Positions 1-8,083 of a DNA stretch of 50,268 nucleotides are shown one piece after another. Both the position numbers and the translations under genes were made by a program. The notes under the pieces were generated by a model, which ran no database searches, was not told the DNA's origin, and saw only the letters and a program-made list of their open reading frames with translations. The DNA is from a virus. Numbering within the stretch: position 1 is the stretch's first letter; every line of letters starts with the position of its first letter. The DNA is taken from the IMG/VR virus record IMGVR_UViG_3300036768_001504, positions 1 through 50,268 of that record; one strand, written 5' to 3'.

Positions 1-239
1 ACTGTCGGTGTTGGCCCGTCAGTGCCTGTCCCGACGTATCCCAGACATCAAGGCGCTCACCCAGGAAGCCGCAGCGTGGGAAGGCAAGCGCAACGCCCTA
101 CAAGTTCGGATTGACTGGCAGTTCACGACGGAAGAGGCGCGGATCAAACTCAAGCGTCTCTACCCGGAACTTAAACCCATGTTTTCAACTTAACTGACCA
201 CTAGAAAGATGGCGGCAAGCCGCCTGATTTACCGGAAAC
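1..239 (+). mobile_element. 3' end of an IS630-family insertion sequence
   Basis: The window opens inside the transposase of an IS630-like element. Downstream of its stop lies TTTACCGGAAAC (228-239), followed by TA inside a CTAG context (239-242); IS630/Tc1-type elements insert at TA. The same end sequence occurs in inverted orientation at both borders of the MITE-like element at 40134-40350, which supports reading it as the right terminal repeat. A short palindrome GGCGGCAAGCCGCC sits at 211-224. The left end is outside the window. The exact terminus is inferred. Confidence 0.6.
2..193 (+). CDS. IS630-family transposase, C-terminal fragment
   Basis: An open frame enters from the left edge without a start and ends at TAA 191-193. 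The readable 63 residues include RRIPD, AWE.KRN and DWQFTT..ARIKLKRLYPEL, which is the usual C-terminal tail of IS630 DDE transposases, just after the catalytic core. The catalytic DDE residues themselves lie outside the window, so activity cannot be judged. The element end follows about 46 bases downstream. Confidence 0.75.
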   Translation: MSVLARQCLSRRIPDIKALTQEAAAWEGKRNALQVRIDWQFTTEEARIKLKRLYPELKPMFST

Positions 240-295
240 TAGAGTTCCTGACATATTCTAAAGCGGCAGCGCGCTGGGGTGGGCGATTGTAGGGA

Positions 296-825
296 TCAAT
301 GCGCGGGCGCGGCGCTGGCAACCATTGCGCGAAACAACGCCATTGAGGGCAGGTGCCCACTCGCTTTCAAGCGCGCCTTCAGCGCGTGCAGTTCCCGGCG
401 GGCGTCCGCGTTGCCGGGATTAAGCCGCAGGCAGTAGCTATATTGGCTGATGGCTTTGGCGTTCTCGCCGTTACGGGCATAGAGCCGGGCCAGCTTGAGG
501 CGCAACCCTCCATCTCCGGACCGTGCCTTGACCCGTTCAGACGTGCGCGCGCGCTCCATATAGAGTCGGCGCCATTGTTGGAAATTGCGCAGAGCGGCCT
601 GCGCGTGGAGAGAATCTCCGGCCCGCGCCTAGGCGCGGGAGAGCAGATACCAGGTCTCCGGTATCTGCGGTACAAGCGCGACGGTGCGACTCAGAGGCGC
701 GATCGCGCCCTTCGCGTCGCCGCTCTCGAAGCGCAGGCGTCCCAACGGATAGAATGCGAAGTCGCTGTCTCTATTGCGGGCGACGGCCTCCTGAAGCACG
801 CGCCCTCCGGGAACTTCCCAACGCG
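296..825 (-). pseudogene. TPR-repeat protein fragment (broken)
   Basis: Reading leftward from about 825, one frame gives a TPR-like segment (FAFYPLGRLRFESGD..GAIAPL..TVALVPQIPETWYLLSRA) that stops with TAG at 629-631. A second frame carries on with RLKLARLYARNGENAKAISQYSYCLRLNPGN and ends at 296. The fragment therefore has at least one frameshift and no start. It begins where a rightward TPR fragment starts (about 805-825), so the two are head to head. Probably a host tetratricopeptide protein broken by rearrangement near the IS630 element. Confidence 0.5.
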
Positions 826-1411
826 CCCCGGCTGCATGTCGTGCGGGGAATGGCGGCGTTTCAATCCAGAAACCACGCCCTCGCCGAGCGGGAACTGCTG
901 CAGGCACGCCAACTCGCGCCGGACGCCCCGACCATTCTCGCGCCGCGGATCGAGGTCTACCGTCAGGATTGGCACTATGACCAGGCGCTAAAGACGCTAT
1001 CCGAGGCGCTGCCTCGGACGCCCGATAAGGAGCGGCGGCTGCTGGAGCGCGCTCAGGTCTATAATCAGAGGCAGGATGCCGACCGGACGCTTGCCGCTGT
1101 CGCGGAGGTGCTGCGGCTGAATCCCGGCAATATCCATGCCCACTATCTGCGCGCGATATCGCTGCGGCAGAAGGGCGACCTTGCGGGGGCGGCGCGCGAG
1201 GGAAGCGCAAGTCTATCAGCAGGATCCCGCCTTTGAAAAGGTCGGCTTGCTGTTGGGCCAGTTGCGAATACAGCAGGGACAGGCTACGGAAGGACAAAAG
1301 CTCGTGTCCGGGTTCCGTCAGCATGGCACGCGGGGCGAACGTGATAACTGCGCAACTGAAATATCGTGGTGCGATACGGGCCAGGTCTCTAGGGGGCAGA
1401 CGGAGGGATGA
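805..1411 (+). pseudogene. TPR-repeat protein fragment (broken, frameshifted)
   Basis: Rightward from about 805 the frame encodes helical TPR units (RGMAAFQSRNHALAERELL, YDQALKTLSEALPRTPDKERR, ADRTLAAVAEVLRLNPGN). At about 1200 the frame must change to continue as REAQVYQQDPAFEKVGLLL..LRIQQGQ, which ends at 1411. There is no credible start with a ribosome site, and the N-terminus is cut at the same point where the leftward TPR fragment begins. I see it as the remains of a host gene, not an expressed protein. Confidence 0.5.
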
Positions 1412-1545
1412 GAAGAAGAGTTCCGAAGAATGCCAGGGCTTGGGAACGCAGCCAGAAGCGTTGCGCTCTGACCAGGAGAGGGACGCAGGGGCGCTGCTTG
1501 CAGCACCCTGGGCCGGGGATAGGTCTCTAGGAGGCCGGTCTGCGG

Positions 1546-3288
1546 TCATCCGAAATAGACCGCGTATCCCTTGACCGCCTCGCCCGTCCAGACGCCGACC
1601 AGCCCCCAGAAGATACCGGCCACCGCGAAATGCCCCAGCGCAAAGCCCAGGAAGAAGGGGATCGTCTTCCGATAGAAGGCCATGCCGCCGTAGCGCAGCG
1701 CCAGCGATTTGAGCAGCCAGACGATAAAGAACGATCCCCATATCAGGCTGCCGTAGCTGCACGCCATCGCGTAGCCGAGCGGATGCAGCGGGAAGCCGGT
1801 AAAGCGCAGGTGCAGGAACGACAGCCCGACGACGATCACCGCGCCCGCGCCCGTCGCCCAGATGCGCTGCAACTCCGGGCGCTTCGACGTGGTGGCATAT
1901 TGCGCGGCGGTCTGGTACTCGCGCGTCGCTTCCCAGGTTCCCCAGATGCCGCCCTCCCGAAGCTGGAGCGCGCCGCGCTGATAGTAGGGCGTCAGATGGT
2001 TGTACCCGCCGACGACGAAACCAAGCACCAGGGCCAGCGTGATCGCCAGCACGACGCGCCGCATGTTGATATTGGCGCGGCGCGCGATCTCCATCGCCTC
2101 GACCTGATAGCCCGTCACGGTCGGATAGTAGCCGCGCGCCAGGAAGGAGAAGAGCGCCCAGGTCGGCATCGTCGTCGGGCTGCTCGCCACGAACGGCTGC
2201 GACCCGAACGTGTAGATCAACGCCTGCTTCTGCAGGAAGAAGGGGAACAGCCAGACCAGCGGCACGCCCGTCTGCCCCCGCAGGCGGCCCTAGACCAGCG
2301 CGACGGCCAGCACCATCAGCAGAGAGGCCAGCGCGACCCACCAGGCCATGCCCGCCGCCGTCGCGAAGGCCCACACCGCCAGAAACCCGCCCCAGCAGCC
2401 GAGGAACATCCAGCGATAGGAGAGACCTTCCAGCCGGGAGTCGTCCCTGCCGGTGAGGGTGGACTGCCATATCTTCCCCAGGTGGCGGCGCGAGAGCCAG
2501 ATCCGCATTCCCGCCAGCACCAGAAACGCGCCGATGCCCTGCTCCTGCGGAGAGAGTTCCTGCGCCTGATAGCCCTTCGCCGTCGCGAAGACCGCGCCCA
2601 GCTTCAGCACGAAGAAGGAGAACCAGACGGACAGGCTGAGGTTCGTGGAGACGAGATAGCCGAGGCCGATCATCTCCGGGCGGAAAGAGAAACTCAGAGG
2701 AACCAGGCCGTTCCAGGGCGGACGGGTGAACATCGCCCCGATGTCCCCCTCTTTGCCGAAGGCAGGATAAGAGGGATAGAGGGCGTGCAGGATGTTGCCC
2801 AGGTTGTAGACCGCAGCCAGCGCGAAGCCGCCCCCCATCCGCCGGTTCTTGAAGAAGGGCATCGCGCCGGGGTCGCCGCCGGTCATCTCCATCGGCAGGA
2901 AGACGAGCGGAAACGACAGCTTCTCCTCCTCGGCCCAGACCCGATAGAAGAGGGCCATCAGGCAGTAGAGCGTCCACCAGAGCGCCAGGAAAAAACCGAG
3001 CCAGCACAGCCCCGGCCCGATCCAGAGATTCCAGGGGACTCTGCCGTCCGGGGCCGACTCGTAGAGATGCCGGATGGCGGTCAGGTCATGGGGCATCAGC
3101 CAGCCGGGAAGAAAGGGCCGGACGGTCGGGATGTCATCCGTCTTGTAGTAAAACGGCGTCCCGATCAGCGCAAAGAGAAACTGCTCGATGCCGATGCCCA
3201 TCACCGTGCTGCTGACGGTCACGAACAGGAAGAGGACGAGCAGTTCGGCGCGGGTGAAGGGGCGCAGGCGCGGCAGGCTCTTGCCTAG
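1546..3288 (-). pseudogene. DUF6785/DUF6784-like integral membrane protein, interrupted
   Basis: A long hydrophobic leftward frame with about ten candidate membrane segments, with phrases such as FTRAELLVLFLFVTVSSTVMG, PFLPGWLMP and GRLRGQTGVPLVWLFPFF, resembling the large DUF6785/DUF6784 membrane proteins of Armatimonadota and relatives. An in-frame TAG at 2290-2292 splits it into a 310-residue N-terminal part starting at 3222 and a C-terminal part with an internal ATG at 2265; a one-base change from TAC or TAT would explain it. The open frame reaches about 3288 with no start, and the family usually has extra N-terminal sequence, so the 5' end seems lost at the phage side. Function of the family is unknown to me; transport has been suggested. 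Confidence 0.65.
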
Positions 3289-3438
3289 CTTTGCTGCCGG
3301 GCTTAGCGGGCGGCGTGGCGCTGTCCAGATGCCGCAGGGGTGCCTCCCGCAAGGGAACGGGCAAGACTTCCAGCAAAATGGGCAACAAGCGTTGGTGCAG
3401 TTCCCGACGGATAGGGCTCTCGTCCAGGTCGAACAGGG

Positions 3439-4152
3439 TTACCTCCTCCTACCCTGTGGCGGCGTCACGGCGGGCAGCGTCAGTCTCGCCAACTGTTCCC
3501 GAGCGAGCATGGCCCCGGTTTTGGGCGGCGCATAGTAGAGCGGCACCAGCCCACCCACCCGCCAGGCGTAGCGGTCGAGGTCCGGGCCGATAAACGCTCC
3601 CACAGGACAGGCGCGCAGCTTGACAATGGCGCTCCGAATGCGGCGGCAGGCCGTCGCCGGAGAGCATTGCAGTTCTGCCGCGATCACCTTGAGCTTGATC
3701 CCGTGCGCGCGGGCCAGGACGCTCACGCGCTCCTCGTGCGTTAGTTCGGCGTAACGGAGCCGAAACCGGATCTCGGCGATCAGTTCCATATCGGCCACCT
3801 GCGCGCGCTGCGTCTGGCAGGCCAGCGTCGCCCAGCGCCACTCCCACTCCGGCGCGCCGCCCTCCAGGGACTGTTCCAGGGAGATTTCCCGGCGACGGCG
3901 CTCTCTGCGGCGATAGTCGGAGATCGCATGACGGAGGATGCGGAACAGCCAGTTCACGGTGCGGCTGGGGCCGGTCGCTGCATCCACTTCGTCGAATCCT
4001 TCGAGTGCGAACAGGGCGTTCTCGATCACTTTTTCAACCAGGTCTTCAGCGTCTTGAGGGTGGTGGGTAGCCGCGAGCGCGGCCTTGTAGAGGGCTTGGC
4101 GGCAGGCCATGAGGCGCTTGCCGAACTCGATGGCGTCAATACTTTGTGCCAA
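3439..4152 (-). CDS. ECF-like RNA polymerase sigma factor
   Basis: A protein of about 237 residues with region 2-like helices (QDAEDLVEKVIENALFALEGF, WLFRILRHAISDYRRRERRR) and a region 4-like helix-turn-helix (LKVIAAELQCSPATACRRIRSAI), the layout of extracytoplasmic-function sigma factors. It would direct RNA polymerase to a dedicated promoter set. I choose TTG at 4152, preceded by GGAGAA seven bases upstream; a GTG at 4191 lies in frame but has no good ribosome site. GGAGGAGG overlaps its stop and could serve a short downstream frame starting with CTG at 3436, possibly a regulator. Its target promoters are unknown, as is whether it belongs to the prophage. Confidence 0.7.
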   Translation of the reverse strand: MAQSIDAIEFGKRLMACRQALYKAALAATHHPQDAEDLVEKVIENALFALEGFDEVDAATGPSRTVNWLFRILRHAISDYRRRERRRREISLEQSLEGGAPEWEWRWATLACQTQRAQVADMELIAEIRFRLRYAELTHEERVSVLARAHGIKLKVIAAELQCSPATACRRIRSAIVKLRACPVGAFIGPDLDRYAWRVGGLVPLYYAPPKTGAMLAREQLARLTLPAVTPPQGRRR

Positions 4153-4319
4153 GGACGTTCTCCAGCGTGACCCGATGGCGACCAAGCGCACGAAGGGACA
4201 ATGGTGATAGGGTTCGATTGTCTACAGGTTGGCGAAGAGCGCGGAGGAGCGTCAGATGGCAGGCGGCCTGCTCCGTACGGCTCCGGCGACCAGGCGCACG
4301 ATCCGCGATGGTTGGGCGA

Positions 4320-4658
4320 TTAGGACGCATTATCCGGCAGCGCGGCGATCATTTCGAGCGCGCGGCGGCGGTTGGCCTCGGCCTCGGCGAGATTTTGCAG
4401 CAGCGCCGCGAGCATCTCGCGCTTGGACGGGTTCACCAGATTCAGCGAGTAGCCCGCGACGTGCCAGGAGAGCGTGATATGCGCTCTCGGCACGATCAGT
4501 CTCACGCGACAGCGGGGACAGTACCACCCGGCCTGTTCGTCCGTCAATGACCCGACAAATTTCCCGCACGGGGAACCGTCCGCTGTGATACAGGGGCATA
4601 GAATTCTCCCATCGTCGCGAGGTTCGACCACGACAGACTCTTGTTCGCTCAGCAGCAT
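4320..4658 (-). CDS. small zinc-ribbon protein
   Basis: A 112-residue protein with two paired-cysteine knuckles (CPCITADGSPC near the start and WYCPRCRV in the middle), which suggests a bound zinc ion, then a helical tail (KREMLAALLQNLAEAEANRRR). I choose ATG 4658, preceded by AGGAAAC. It lies upstream of the ECF-like sigma gene in the same direction with about 165 bases between, so the two may be co-transcribed. Function not recognised; nucleic-acid or protein binding is possible. Confidence 0.6.
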   Translation of the reverse strand: MLLSEQESVVVEPRDDGRILCPCITADGSPCGKFVGSLTDEQAGWYCPRCRVRLIVPRAHITLSWHVAGYSLNLVNPSKREMLAALLQNLAEAEANRRRALEMIAALPDNAS

Positions 4659-4910
4659 GGTGTTTCCTAGCGGTCTGGTGTCGCACAATGTGCCCTTGTT
4701 AAGTACCATTCCGCACGCGGCCTGCTCTCTGCTCATACTTTCGGCGCGCGGCCCGGCCTACGCGATGAAAAAAAGCAAGAGTGCGGGCGTTGGTATCTAT
4801 AGTGCCACCAGTCGTGGCGCTCTGATTCAGACGGCTTCGCGCCCGTCTCTTTCCGAAGCCGCGAAGCCGCTTTTGGTCACAGCGCGAAAGCCTGCCTGGG
4901 GGAAAGCCGC

Positions 4911-5549
4911 ATGGGTGATACCGCATCCAACATAGTCTGTTCGTACCTCGGAGATCGGCTTCCAGTTGTCATCGCGCTGCTGGCGGCGCTCTCGGCACGG
5001 CACGCAGAGACGGCGGATCACTGCTGGCGCGTTGCACGCTATGCGCTGCGTCTGGCAGACGCTTATGCGGCGCAGGTGTCTATCTCCACCTTCTGCTGGA
5101 ACGAGGAGATGCGCGCGGCGATGGCCGTCGGCTCTCTCCTCCACGATGTGGGCAAACTGGGTGTCGCGGATGCGGTGCTGTCAAAGGCGGGAAAACTGGA
5201 CGCGGCGGAGCGTCAGGCGATAGAAGAGCATGTCCTGATCGGTATGCAGATCATCCACTATATTCCCGGACTTCAGGCGGCCCTGCCCATCGTCAGCTAT
5301 CATCACGAGCGCTGGGATGGAAATGGCTATCCCCATAGATTATCGGCAGAACGCATCCCCGCACTAGCCCGCCTCTTTGCCATTGTAGACACCTACGATG
5401 CGATCATTAGCCGACGCTGCTATCGAGAGGCCGCCGACTACGCGATAGCGGCGGAGCAACTCACCCAGGGCGCGGGCCAGCAGTACGACCCGATCATGGT
5501 AGACACCTTCCTGCGCCTTCCCGAATCGGAGTGGGCAGCCCTCCGATAG
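4911..5549 (+). CDS. HD-GYP domain phosphohydrolase
   Basis: A 212-residue single-domain protein with the HD metal pair in LLHDVGKLG (about residues 77-84) and the GYP signature HHERWDGNGYP (131-141), followed by IPALARLFAIVDTYDA. HD-GYP proteins usually hydrolyse cyclic di-GMP; smaller relatives may act on other nucleotides. There is no receiver or sensor domain. ATG 4911 is preceded by GGGGAAAG. It sits about 170 bases before the terminase genes, pointing the same way, so it may be phage cargo or the last host gene. Confidence 0.8.
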   Translation: MGDTASNIVCSYLGDRLPVVIALLAALSARHAETADHCWRVARYALRLADAYAAQVSISTFCWNEEMRAAMAVGSLLHDVGKLGVADAVLSKAGKLDAAERQAIEEHVLIGMQIIHYIPGLQAALPIVSYHHERWDGNGYPHRLSAERIPALARLFAIVDTYDAIISRRCYREAADYAIAAEQLTQGAGQQYDPIMVDTFLRLPESEWAALR

Positions 5550-5637
5550 CGCCCGGCGAGACGGAGCGAACCGGGCGCATTGTCCCACAAACCCTGCACG
5601 CATACGCCCGGCGCGCGGGGTGTTGTGTATCCGGGCG
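5549..5637 (+). other. two similar hairpins between HD-GYP gene and terminase genes
   Basis: GCGCCCGG (5549-5556) pairs with CCGGGCGC (5571-5578), overlapping the HD-GYP stop codon. A second pair with nearly the same arms, CGCCCGG (5605-5611) and CCGGGCG (5631-5637), follows. Neither has a T-tract, so they are not classic terminators. They may slow polymerase or protect the mRNA end, or mark the junction between cargo and late genes. Confidence 0.45.
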
Positions 5638-5715
5638 ACCTTCATGGCAGCGGCGCTCCGATACAGAAAGGCAGCCGCTGCTCTGAAGTCTCCATGATCT
5701 CCTTGTAAACGGAAG

Positions 5716-6261
5716 ATGAGCGAAACCACCGAAAGTTGGGAGAAACGCGCGGGCGAATCGAGCCGTGCCTACGCCGCCTTCTGCGTCTATCGCGATCTGG
5801 GGCCGGGCCGGACGCTGACGGCGGCCTATCGCCAGGCATCGGGCCGGGAGAAAGCGGTTCCGCCGGGGCAGTGGACGGGCTGGTATCAGGATCAGGAGTG
5901 GAGGCGCCGGGCGGACGAGTACGACGCCAAGATCGAGGCCGATACCCGCCGCGAACGGGAGCGGGCGCATCTGGCGGCGATCCGCGACTATCGCGCGCGC
6001 CAGCGCGCGCTGGCGCAGGCGACGCTGAAAGCGAGCATGGCTCTCCTGGAGAAGGCGAGCAAGCGCCTGAAGCAGATCGCGCCGGACGAGATCGAGACCC
6101 GGCATCTTGGCAACCTCTACCGTGCCGCCGCCGCGACCGCCAATGCCGCCTCCGAAGCCGAGGGGATCGCGCTCGCGCTGGACGATTTGCTTGATTCCTT
6201 AGATGCCGACACTGAAGCTCCTGACTCAGAGACATCTGCGCCGCAGAGAGCGTCGCGATAA
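5716..6261 (+). CDS. terminase small subunit-like protein
   Basis: A 181-residue protein placed directly before the large terminase. The N-terminal part (YAAFCVYRDLGPGRTLTAAY then W..WYQDQEWRRRADEYD) looks like the DNA-binding helix-turn-helix of phage small terminases, followed by long charged helices (RRERERAHLAAIRDYRARQRA) suited to ring assembly, and an acidic tail. Small terminases recognise the packaging site and hand DNA to the large subunit. The start ATG 5716 has a modest CGGAAG site. The gene overlaps the large subunit by 59 bases in another frame. The call rests on position and composition. Confidence 0.65.
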   Translation: MSETTESWEKRAGESSRAYAAFCVYRDLGPGRTLTAAYRQASGREKAVPPGQWTGWYQDQEWRRRADEYDAKIEADTRRERERAHLAAIRDYRARQRALAQATLKASMALLEKASKRLKQIAPDEIETRHLGNLYRAAAATANAASEAEGIALALDDLLDSLDADTEAPDSETSAPQRASR

Positions 6262-7909
6262 CCCTGTCACCATCTGCCCGAAACAGACAACCGTAGAGAG
6301 CGCCGCCCGCCAGACCGCCGAGTTCGCGCGGTATCGCTTCGATCCCATCCTCTACCTTCGCGAGAAGATGGGCTGGGAACCCTGGCGAGGCACAGAGGAG
6401 CAGCCAGGGCAGGTCGAGGTGATCGATGCCTACGTGCTGGCGCTGCGGCAGATGCACGAGCGGGAGGAGTACGAAGCCGGGACGAAAACGCTTGAGGAGT
6501 TGACGGTCTGGCAGCCGGGCGTCGTCATTCAGAACTGGCTGCGCATCGAGGCCGGACATGCCGTCGGCAAGACCAAGCTCTTCTCCGGCCTGGTCAACCA
6601 TTTCTTCGACTGCTTCGTTCCCTCGATCCTCTACACCTTTGCCCCCACCTTCGAGCAGATCCACGACCTGCTCTGGAAGGAGGTGAAGGCGGATCGGCGC
6701 GGGAAGGGGCTGCCGGGCCGGATTCTGGACCTGGCGCTGGTCGTCTCCGACAACCACTTCGCAAAGGGGCGCGCGACCAACAATGCGGGTGGCAGAGGCT
6801 CGGAGCGCGCACAGGGGCAGCATGGGAAGTATCTGTTGTTTGCGATGGACGAGGCCGAGGGCATCCCCGATTTCGTCTACAACGCGGTCAAGTCCATGAT
6901 GTCGGGCGGCATCTGTATCTGCCTGATGGCCGCCAATCCACGGACTCGCTCCAGCACGTTCTACCGGCAGAGGGAGTTGCCGGTGGTCAAGAACTTCCGC
7001 ATCTCCTGCCTGTCGCACCCCAACGTCATCGCAGGCCGGGCCATCATTCCGGAGGCAGTGAAGCGCGACTACGTACTCGACATGATCGAGACGAACGCCG
7101 AGCCGGTCGCCGAGGAAAATCCCGACACCCATACCTTCACGCTGCCCTTCCCGGCCAGCAAGCGGGGCCAGGTCTATCCCGCTGGGCAGGTCTGGGAGCC
7201 GGATGCGGAGTTTATGTTCCGGGTGCTGGGCGTGGCCCCGGCCAACTCCGCGCACAACACGCTCTGTCCCATCGGGCGCTACGAGGCTGCGTGCCAGCGC
7301 AAAGAGAAGCGCGTCGGCTCCGACATCCGCATGGGCATAGACGTATCGCGCTGGGGCGACGACTTCGGCACGCTCTATGTGCGCGTCGGCAACTGGGTCT
7401 GGCGGGCGGCGCGGTTCGCTAAGCAAGACACGACCGCCTACGTGGGAGCCATCAAGACGGAGGCGCTGCGCCTGCAGGCGGACGGTGCGCGGTCGCTGCA
7501 TATCCGCGTAGACGGTGGCGGCGGCTTCGGCGGTGGCGTGATCGATCAACTCAAACACGATCCGCAGTTGAAGGCGGCGTTCGGCGCGGAGTTCAAGGTC
7601 TTCGAGGTGGATTTCGGGGGGAAAGCCTACGACGAGAAAGCCTACCACTACCTGATGACCCAGCTCTACGCGGAGGCGGCAGAGACGCTGAAGGGCCTCT
7701 GCCTTCTGAACGCGCCGAAGGAGCTGGAGGCCGATCTCTGCGAACGGCAGTACAAGTGGGTCAATGTCGCGGGCATCGCGGTCAAGCAGTTAGAGCCGAA
7801 GGAGGCCTTCAGGCAGCGCTTACAGCGTTCGCCCGACGATGGCGACGGTTTCGTGCTGGCCGTCGCGCCCGACTTCCTTTTCAAGAGGCGCACCTGGGAA
7901 TTCAGCTAA
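6203..7909 (+). CDS. terL: terminase large subunit
   Basis: A 568-residue packaging motor. Walker A is EAGHAVGKTKL (about residues 115-126), Walker B with catalytic acid is LLFAMDEAEG (about 211-220), and the C-terminal RNase H-like nuclease supplies acidic residues in MGIDVSRWGDD (about 375-385), RVDGGGGFGGGVID and SPDDGDGFVLA. The ATPase drives DNA into the prohead and the nuclease cuts concatemers. The annotated ATG lies inside the small-subunit gene without an obvious ribosome site, so the true start could be slightly downstream. All motor and nuclease motifs look intact. Confidence 0.93.
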   Translation: MPTLKLLTQRHLRRRERRDNPVTICPKQTTVESAARQTAEFARYRFDPILYLREKMGWEPWRGTEEQPGQVEVIDAYVLALRQMHEREEYEAGTKTLEELTVWQPGVVIQNWLRIEAGHAVGKTKLFSGLVNHFFDCFVPSILYTFAPTFEQIHDLLWKEVKADRRGKGLPGRILDLALVVSDNHFAKGRATNNAGGRGSERAQGQHGKYLLFAMDEAEGIPDFVYNAVKSMMSGGICICLMAANPRTRSSTFYRQRELPVVKNFRISCLSHPNVIAGRAIIPEAVKRDYVLDMIETNAEPVAEENPDTHTFTLPFPASKRGQVYPAGQVWEPDAEFMFRVLGVAPANSAHNTLCPIGRYEAACQRKEKRVGSDIRMGIDVSRWGDDFGTLYVRVGNWVWRAARFAKQDTTAYVGAIKTEALRLQADGARSLHIRVDGGGGFGGGVIDQLKHDPQLKAAFGAEFKVFEVDFGGKAYDEKAYHYLMTQLYAEAAETLKGLCLLNAPKELEADLCERQYKWVNVAGIAVKQLEPKEAFRQRLQRSPDDGDGFVLAVAPDFLFKRRTWEFS

Positions 7910-7921
7910 AAGGGAGGCACT

Positions 7922-8083
7922 ATGGACGGGCCGCTCACCTTCTTCTACTATATGGTCGCTTTCGGGACAGGCTGCCTCTATCTGGCCGCCTGTCTGCTCT
8001 TCGTGCTGCTGACCTACGCCGCCCTTATCGGCTGGCTGAAGGCGACCCCGGCACAGGATACCAGTCGGCGGGGGGACGCCTAA
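7922..8083 (+). CDS. small membrane protein
   Basis: A 53-residue protein with a good AGGGAGG ribosome site before ATG 7922 and TAA at 8081-8083, abutting the portal start (TAATTG). It holds one long hydrophobic stretch (about residues 7-39, including GTGCLYLAACLLFVLLTYA) and a short polar C-terminus. One or two membrane crossings are possible. It sits between terminase and portal, where phages often carry small inner-membrane proteins; no function can be assigned. Confidence 0.7.
   Translation: MDGPLTFFYYMVAFGTGCLYLAACLLFVLLTYAALIGWLKATPAQDTSRRGDA

Noticed and set aside
629-3007. 792-residue leftward open frame
   Set aside because: It is the out-of-frame shadow of the membrane gene for most of its length; only its last 65 or so codons read as a TPR fragment.
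1630-3288. 552-residue rightward frame
   Set aside because: Arg/Gln/Pro-rich antisense shadow of the DUF6785-like pseudogene with no ribosome site.
4764-4934. 56-residue rightward ORF starting MKKSKS
   Set aside because: No ribosome site, overlaps the HD-GYP start, and composition is unconvincing.
5642-7648. 668-residue leftward frame opposite the terminase genes
   Set aside because: Composition is that of an antisense shadow; the rightward frames carry all terminase motifs.
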